From Sthenelais limicola (taxonomy: Eukaryota; Annelida; Polychaeta; Phyllodocida; Sigalionidae): a DNA stretch of 64,000 nt. The translations under genes were made by a program, and so were the position numbers. The stretch covers positions 7,035,685-7,099,684 of the forward strand of contig OW804097.1 of assembly GCA_942159475.1 (NCBI GenBank). Reading direction: 5' to 3'. The notes beneath the pieces were generated by a model that saw only the letters and a list, made by a program, of their open reading frames with translations, did not search any database and had not been told where the DNA came from. Below, one piece after another: positions 58,780 to 64,000 of this stretch; positions within the stretch are counted from its first letter, which is position 1, and each line of letters opens with the position of its first letter.

Positions 58780-59212
58780 TGTAGTGGGAATGGTACTTTT
58801 CCTGGTGGATCATACTGACATTGCTATTTCTCCCCTTACATTACCTTACATTACCACTAGAAGCACTGCTCTACATTGTACCTTATTTAGCTTAGCAGCT
58901 GGTGTATATCACCATTTACCATTCTTATTGTTATAGAGACCTTATGTCTATTTGCATGTTACATTATGTTCATGCCTTAGTTGTTTCTCCTATAAACTCC
59001 CTTTCACTTTGTATGTTTATACTCTACATTGTCCTGCTAAAGTCCGGTGGACACCTTGTTCGATTGGTTACAGCTTTGGTGACCCATTCCAATAGCCAAA
59101 GCTGTGACAGACCTTGCTTGCGGAGTAGAATAAACAGGAGACTTGTTTTGCAATTCTGACCTTGTGTTGAGACCTGAACCGCGGATTGAGAGAAGTAGAC
59201 TAGATCGCTACA
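58780..59212 (+). repeat. 3' LTR (433 bp)
   Basis: Begins TGTAGTGGG and ends GATCGCTACA, giving TGTAG/CTACA inverted ends, right after a polypurine tract. It contains AATAAA at 59129-59134. The other LTR is not in the window. Confidence 0.78.
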
Positions 59213-59287
59213 TCTATATCTTTCCTAGTGTCTCTACATTTCACAAGGTATGATAAATAAATCTTACTTCAGTTTTGTCTTTTGTAG

Positions 59288-60004
59288 ATTGGCATATACG
59301 TTGCATCGGTGAAATGCGTAAGTATTTCCTCGCAACACACTTTTCTTCGATCTTAGCCCCTCTAATTCTTTGACAAATTGAAAGGGAATTGCATCAATAA
59401 CTACATGTGTGAATTTAAAGGAAATCCAAGTCCAATCGTAAAATTTGATATTGCATCTGCAATCTATTTCTATAGTTTGCAGAACTGTCTAGGTTAGCAC
59501 GCTTCTCTGGATATGAATGTGTTGATATCCTGCAGCAGGGATATCACAATCAAAATCTTAATGAGCTCTGGTGGGAAATTACTCATCTTGAGCAGGTTAA
59601 CTTAGGAAAATGATTAACTTGGAAGAGCCAGGTGATTCCAGGAGGAATACGATGTACATTTCATGTTTATTGTGAAGTATGCTGAAATCGGTACATTAAT
59701 AACAGTAAGTCTACATTAGAGTGGTCTACAGTTGTTCTTGACATAGTAAGTCTCCCTTCTGTACTCTTGCAAGGCCAAACTGCTACTACTGTCTAAGGTC
59801 AAGCTGAGTGGCTCCTGCCTCTCCGAGTCTCTCTTTCAGGGAAGGGGTACTGAGCCAGATTTTATTGACCAATTGGAGAGCCTGGTAGAAGTGGTACACA
59901 GGGCCACATCAGCTTATGAAATGTCTCTGAGTGAATATAGTCCAAGGGACATAACCTTAGATATTATTCATCCGATTATCAATGATATCATTAATAAATA
60001 TTGA
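59288..60004 (+). CDS. Mini-exon gene, set 3 (B, D, C; A lost to retroelement)
   Basis: B exon 59288-59317 encodes IGIYVASVKC and ends at GTAAGT. D exon 59536-59595 (acceptor CTGCAG, donor GTTAAC) encodes QGYHNQNLNELWWEITHLEQ. C exon 59840-60004 starts after CTCTTTCAG, encodes 54 residues (starting GRGTEPDFID, ending NDIINKY) and stops at TGA. All junctions are phase 0. D and C look helical and amphipathic. AATAAA lies inside the last codons (59995-60000), so the 3' untranslated region may be very short. The upstream A exon is absent because the Gypsy-type element ends at 59212. No family recognised; no signal peptide seen. Confidence 0.55.
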
Positions 60005-60449
60005 TTATCAATAGTACTGAATGTGAACTCTGAGACATGGGGTGGGTCAGGTTCCAAGCTGAGAAGATTTGATATTGAACAAAGTTTTCATGGGAAGTAT
60101 GGTAGACTTGATGAGAGTGTGTGCACAGTGATAGACTTATTTTAAGGCTGGAGGACAGCCTATCCTGAATATATTAACAATTATACAATAATAATACAAT
60201 AATAATTACAATAATATTTATTTTGACAATTTAGTTCCACTTCTAGACCAAGTATTTATTCATTTATTTATTCAATAGTCATGTGGTCTAATGTGTGTGT
60301 GCATGAATTCATGAATTATCAAATATTCAATGATTTGTACTTAGATTGATCACAGGGAGTTGCTGACCTTGGCAACATTTTTAATTCTAATAATGAATAA
60401 TTTTTTCATGTTGACTCAATTAATTTCATGCTAATTCTGTCTCTTATAG

Positions 60450-61200
60450 ATTGGCAAAATCAGGGACTTCTTCTTGGAGGTAAGTTGCATCTGCATCTTT
60501 TCAACATGATTACATAATTTCTTATATTATGCTGTTGGCAAACTAGTATATCTAGTATATCTATATCTTTGCTAGTGTATACATTTCATGGGGTATAAGA
60601 AACAAATGTAACTTCAGTTTTGTCTCTTGTAGTGTGGCCAATACATTGCATCGTTGATATTCATAGTGAGTATTTCCTGCATTGTCTTATCATTCTTCAC
60701 TATTTGATATGAATGTGTTGATATCCTGCAGCAGGGATATCACAATCAAAATCTTAATGAGCTCTGGTGGGAAATTACTCATCTTGAGCAGGTTAACTTA
60801 GGAAAATGATTAACTTGAAAGAGCCAGGTGATTCCAGGAGGAATACAATGTACATTTCATGTTTATTGTGAAGTTTGTTGAAATCGGTACATTAATAACA
60901 GTAAGTCTACAATAGAGTGGTCTACAGTTGTTCTTGACATAGTAAGTCTCCCTTCTGTACTCTTGCAAGGCCAAACTGCTACTACTGTCTAAGGTCAAGC
61001 TGAGTGGCTCCTGCCTCTCCGAGTCTCTCTTTCAGGGAAGGGGTACTGAGCCAGATTTTATTGACCAATTGGAGAGCCTGGTAGAAGTGGTACACAGGGC
61101 CACATCAGCTTATGAAATGTCTCTGAGTGAATATAGTCCAAGGGACATAACCTTAGATATTATTCATCCGATTATCAATGATATCATTAATAAATATTGA
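60450..61200 (+). CDS. Mini-exon gene, set 4 (A, B, D, C all intact)
   Basis: A 60450-60479 encodes IGKIRDFFLE. B 60633-60665 encodes CGQYIASLIFI (donor GTGAGT). D 60732-60791 encodes the same 20 residues as in set 3. C 61036-61200 encodes the same 54 residues and TGA. The intron from B to D is only 66 bases. This is the most complete set: 95 residues of open phase-0 coding sequence, lacking only an upstream start. A and B together make a hydrophobic or amphipathic helix of about 21 residues; D and C look like further helices. A membrane-active or membrane-attached small protein is a guess. The first exon is not found. Confidence 0.6.
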
Positions 61201-61656
61201 TTATCAATAGTACTGAATGTGAACTCTGAGACATGGGGTGGGTCAGGTTCCAAGCTGAGAAGATTTGATATTGACAAAAGTTTTCATGGGAAGTATGGTA
61301 GACTTGATGAGAGTGTGTGCACAGTGATAGACTTATTTTAAGGCTAGAGGACAGCCTATCCTGAATATATTAACAATAATTCAATAATAATACAATAATA
61401 ATACAATAATAATTACAATAATATTAATATTGACAATTTAGTTCTTCTTCTAGACCAAGTATTTATTCATTTTTTTATTCAATAGTCATGTGGTCTAATG
61501 TGTGTGTGCATGTATTCATGAATTATTAAATATTCAATGGTTTGTACATAGATTGATCACAGGGGGTTGCTGACCTTGGCAACATTTTAAATTCTAATAA
61601 TGAATATTTTATTCATGTTGACTTAAGTAATTTTATGCTAGTTCTGTCTCTTATAG

Positions 61657-61866
61657 ATTGACAAAATCAGGGACTTCTTCTTGGAGGTAAGTACTTTTCG
61701 AATCTTTTCAACAAGATTATATTTCTTATATCATGCTGTTGGCAAACTAGTATATCTAGTATATCTATATCTTTCCTAGTGTATACATTTCATGAGGTAT
61801 AAGAAACAAATGTAACTTCAGTTTTGTCTCTTGTAGTGGGGCATATTTGCTGCATGTTGGATATGT
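61657..61866 (+). CDS. Mini-exon gene, set 5 (A and B only)
   Basis: A 61657-61686 encodes IDKIRDFFLE; B 61837-61866 encodes WGIFAACWIC, followed by GTAAGT. Array-type intron continues to about 62200, then unrelated DNA begins. No D or C copy is seen up to 64000. Confidence 0.5.
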
Positions 61867-62200
61867 GTAAGTATTTCCTGCATTTTCTTATCATTCTCCA
61901 CCATTTGATATGAATGTTTCTCTGGGAAGTATGGTACTCGATGAGGATGTGTGAGAAGTGATAGGATTACTTTAAGGCTAGAGGATAGCCTATCCTGATT
62001 TAATAGGAAAACAAAATATATTGACAATATAGTCCAGCTTCTAAACTAAGTATTTATTCATTAATTCATTCAAGAATCATGTGGTCTGATGCACATGTGC
62101 ATGAATTCAAAAATCATCCAACAATCAATAGTATGTACGCCGATTGACCACAGGGGGTTGCTGTCCTTGCCCAATGATAATCATTGGCATAGATTTGCTA

Positions 62201-64000
62201 GAAAGTAAAGTGAGGACTTCCGGTTTGAAGAGGAAAGACGAAATACAGTGCTGGAGCGTGCTCCAACCTTTTTCCTTTTCAGGCAAAGCTAAAACACAGT
62301 AAGAAAGAAATAAAAGTTGACAGAAGCAATCGTTAAGACCCAAAGAAGAAGAATAACAGTTGGATTTAGATAGATCCGGGTAAAGAAGCAAGAAATCAGA
62401 GGAGATTGCTTCTCGCCAGTTGCAGGAGATGGTTAGGACTTACCCCCGCCATCTTACACTGGAGGAAACTGTGATCGGTGAAAGTGAATACATAGACAAA
62501 ATTGACTACTGGCTATGTGAGAGGTGGTTATCTCCCGCGGGCGTAACAATTTCGTATAAGTAAGGGGTGCGTAGCACCCGACGAAATTGTGTAGCACAAG
62601 GGAGATCTTTTATTTTCTATTTAAATACGCAATAAATTCGGCATTTTACAATTGTTTATCATTATAATTATGATTATATAATTATATACGATATATTTAG
62701 AGTCTTTTTTCCGCGAAAATATTTATTTGAATAGAGAAAATAAGGATTCGAACATGGGACTATTTTTTCAACAAAAATTCCGCCAGAGGGCAATATGATA
62801 TGTAAATACCGCCCAGAGGGTAATACGGTTTTCCTATGCTGTAGCCTATGGCTTTCCATATCATCCCTCCCAGAGGTATAATAAAGTAGTGTACAGGTGA
62901 ATGGAGTAGTTGTACGGTTAGTAATGAACAATAGGACTGTATATTAGAACTCTTGTGAAAAGGATTACCGCTTGTGCAAGGACGGATGAAGTAGACAGGA
63001 GGAAAAAAACATGCTGCTCACAGTTTTGAAAGGGTAACTACATTTCAACCACAAGGAGTGGCAGGATGGCAAAACGATTCTGTTTGGATTTTGGATTTTG
63101 GATTTTGCCACACATTGCTTTCTTACCTCTAGAGATGAAGTTTTATGTTTGTAATTTTGTACATGAAGATTCTTCTTTATATATTCATGTGTTCCACAAT
63201 TCATGGAATTGTGATGCTGTGCATTGTGGTGCTGGAGCAGAGCAGAGATTGAGTAATCCTCCCTCTGTCTTGGCACCGCTAGTCGTACATTTGGCTCCTC
63301 TTCCAGGTCAGCTGAACTAGGTACATGGTAGTTCACTAAACCTGCTGCTACAGGTCGCTTTACTTGATTTGATAACCTTTTCTACACTAGGTGTGCTTTT
63401 ACCTATTAGAATTTTCAACTTTATTGTACATGACACATTGGTATTGACTCCCTTCTTCCTGGAACATTCTGTACCCTTTCATCCTGTCACTGTCGGGTGG
63501 CAGTGTTGGTTACCCAGTAGCCATCTCCAGTACAGAGAAAGAGTTTGTGAATAACGAAAAAAGGCCTAGTAAGGACTGAAGAATCTGGGGTTCTGTGTTT
63601 TGGTATTTGCGTTCCGAGCGTATCCAAATGTGATGGGTTCCAGGAAAATGAGTCATAAGTCGCAAAATTGATATTTTTCGAAGTGTTTTATCCACAAGAT
63701 CTCTTTGTTGAAATGTTCTGATATTTTGACGGTCTATCAATTATATTGGGAGTTCATTGGGAGTTACATTGGGAGTTCATGATATCATATCAAGTTATGT
63801 CTGTGACTGCAATGTCTGTCGAGATGGATTGTTGGCAAGATTGATGGATTTACATAACTTTTGGGGAAAATATCAGAAGGCACCCGTATGAATACTGCCA
63901 TTACCAAATCATGTCCATGTTGGTATTTTCTTTTTTGACAAATTCTATTGACAGAAGTTCTACAATGTGTAGTAGTTCTCATTCGTCACAAAAGGTAATA
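62201..64000. other. Right-end stretch without a supported gene
   Basis: A nested hairpin lies at 62531-62607. Three imperfect CGCC-AGAGGG-type repeats lie at about 62780-62880. An arm of the dispersed inverted-repeat family (see 23497) is at 63640-63712. An open frame from about 62384 to 62565 (RHLTLEETVIGESEYIDKID) has no clear splice context and is left unassigned. Confidence 0.4.
62531..62607. repeat. Nested hairpin
   Basis: Inverted arms ATCTCCC/GGGAGAT, ACAATTTCGT/ACGAAATTGT and GGGTGC/GCACCC are nested around GTA. The structure is a near-palindrome of about 75 bases. Confidence 0.65.

Larger units (their letters stand above)
53589..59212 (+). mobile_element. Deleted Ty3/Gypsy-type LTR retrotransposon with 3' LTR
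   Basis: The order seen is a frame ending in a protease-like start, then an integrase C-terminal frame, an accessory two-frame ORF, a polypurine tract and a 3' LTR. Reverse transcriptase, RNase H and the integrase core are missing between the first two, so an internal deletion occurred. No 5' LTR is found; array-type sequence does not resume on the left. The element lies in the array intron between CTAGTATA-type sequence and TCTATATCTTTCC. It cannot move by itself. Confidence 0.75.
42705..62200 (+). repeat. Tandemly duplicated mini-exon array interrupted by insertions
   Basis: The same intron/exon blocks recur at 42.7-44.87, 46.7-47.18, 47.98-48.3, 50.72-50.86 and 59.2-62.2 kb. Markers include CTAGTATATCTATATC, GTAAGTATTTCCTGC, GCTAGAGGATAGCCTATCC and GATTGACCACAGGGG-type stretches. 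The last two full units repeat with a 1,196-bp period (59536 to 60732 and 59840 to 61036). LINE fragments, an 807-bp insert and a Ty3/Gypsy-type remnant split the array. Confidence 0.85.

Noticed and set aside
62738..62760. B-box-like GGATTCGAAC, suggesting a tRNA gene or tRNA-derived SINE
   Set aside because: No A-box, no cloverleaf and no poly-A or oligo-T end at a sensible distance.
1..64000. CRISPR arrays, operons, riboswitches and bacterial-type elements
   Set aside because: The window is clearly eukaryotic with spliced genes; no spaced direct-repeat arrays of that kind are present.

Overview
This is eukaryotic genomic DNA: AT-rich, with phase-consistent GT-AG introns, many inverted-repeat elements, LINE and LTR-retrotransposon pieces, and one 200-base assembly gap (29216-29415). 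Complement-type sushi exons, a NACHT ATPase, a CARD protein and a receptor tyrosine kinase (RTK) with IPT domains suggest a marine invertebrate deuterostome. An echinoderm such as a sea cucumber is my best guess; this is inference, since no species marker was identified. All gene models were assembled by hand from splice sites and reading phase.

Region 1 (1-7989, minus strand): a gene encoding a signal peptide, six sushi (CCP) domains, one transmembrane helix and a NACHT NTPase domain that runs off the left edge. The junction between the membrane helix and the NACHT exon uses a GC-AG intron. Not splicing it leaves a receptor with a short tail.

Region 2 (10069-25522, minus strand): a complete 20-exon RTK of 1,245 residues. 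It has a signal peptide, a Cys-rich N-terminus, a galactose-binding-like region, an EGF-like Cys block, IPT domains, a transmembrane helix, a MET/TAM-like kinase and a tail with Tyr docking motifs. All 19 junctions keep frame.

Region 3 (29514-37322, minus strand): a partial gene of small exons. It has a CARD-like N-terminus and a region resembling the start of a caspase domain, with Pro-Thr-Gly where the catalytic Ser-His-Gly is expected. It continues towards the gap.

Region 4 (about 42.7-62.2 kb, plus strand): a tandem array of 27-33 nt phase-0 mini-exons of two alternating types (A amphipathic, B hydrophobic). A 60-nt exon D and a 165-nt terminal exon C with a stop codon follow. Several sets are decayed and others look intact. 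In the one pair I counted base by base, the exons differ far more than the flanking introns. I do not recognise the family, and this is the best candidate for an undescribed system. The array is broken by two LINE fragments, a TTAA-flanked element nested in one of them, an 807-bp insert carrying a CpG-rich first-exon-like sequence, and a deleted Ty3/Gypsy-type element (about 53.6-59.2 kb) with an accessory zinc-finger/coiled-coil ORF.

The rest (35.2-42.7 kb introns and intergenic DNA, 25.6-29.2 kb, 62.2-64 kb) holds foldback elements and low-complexity DNA with no gene I can support. Regions 1 and 3 look like innate-immunity genes; that the neighbours work together is not shown by the sequence.
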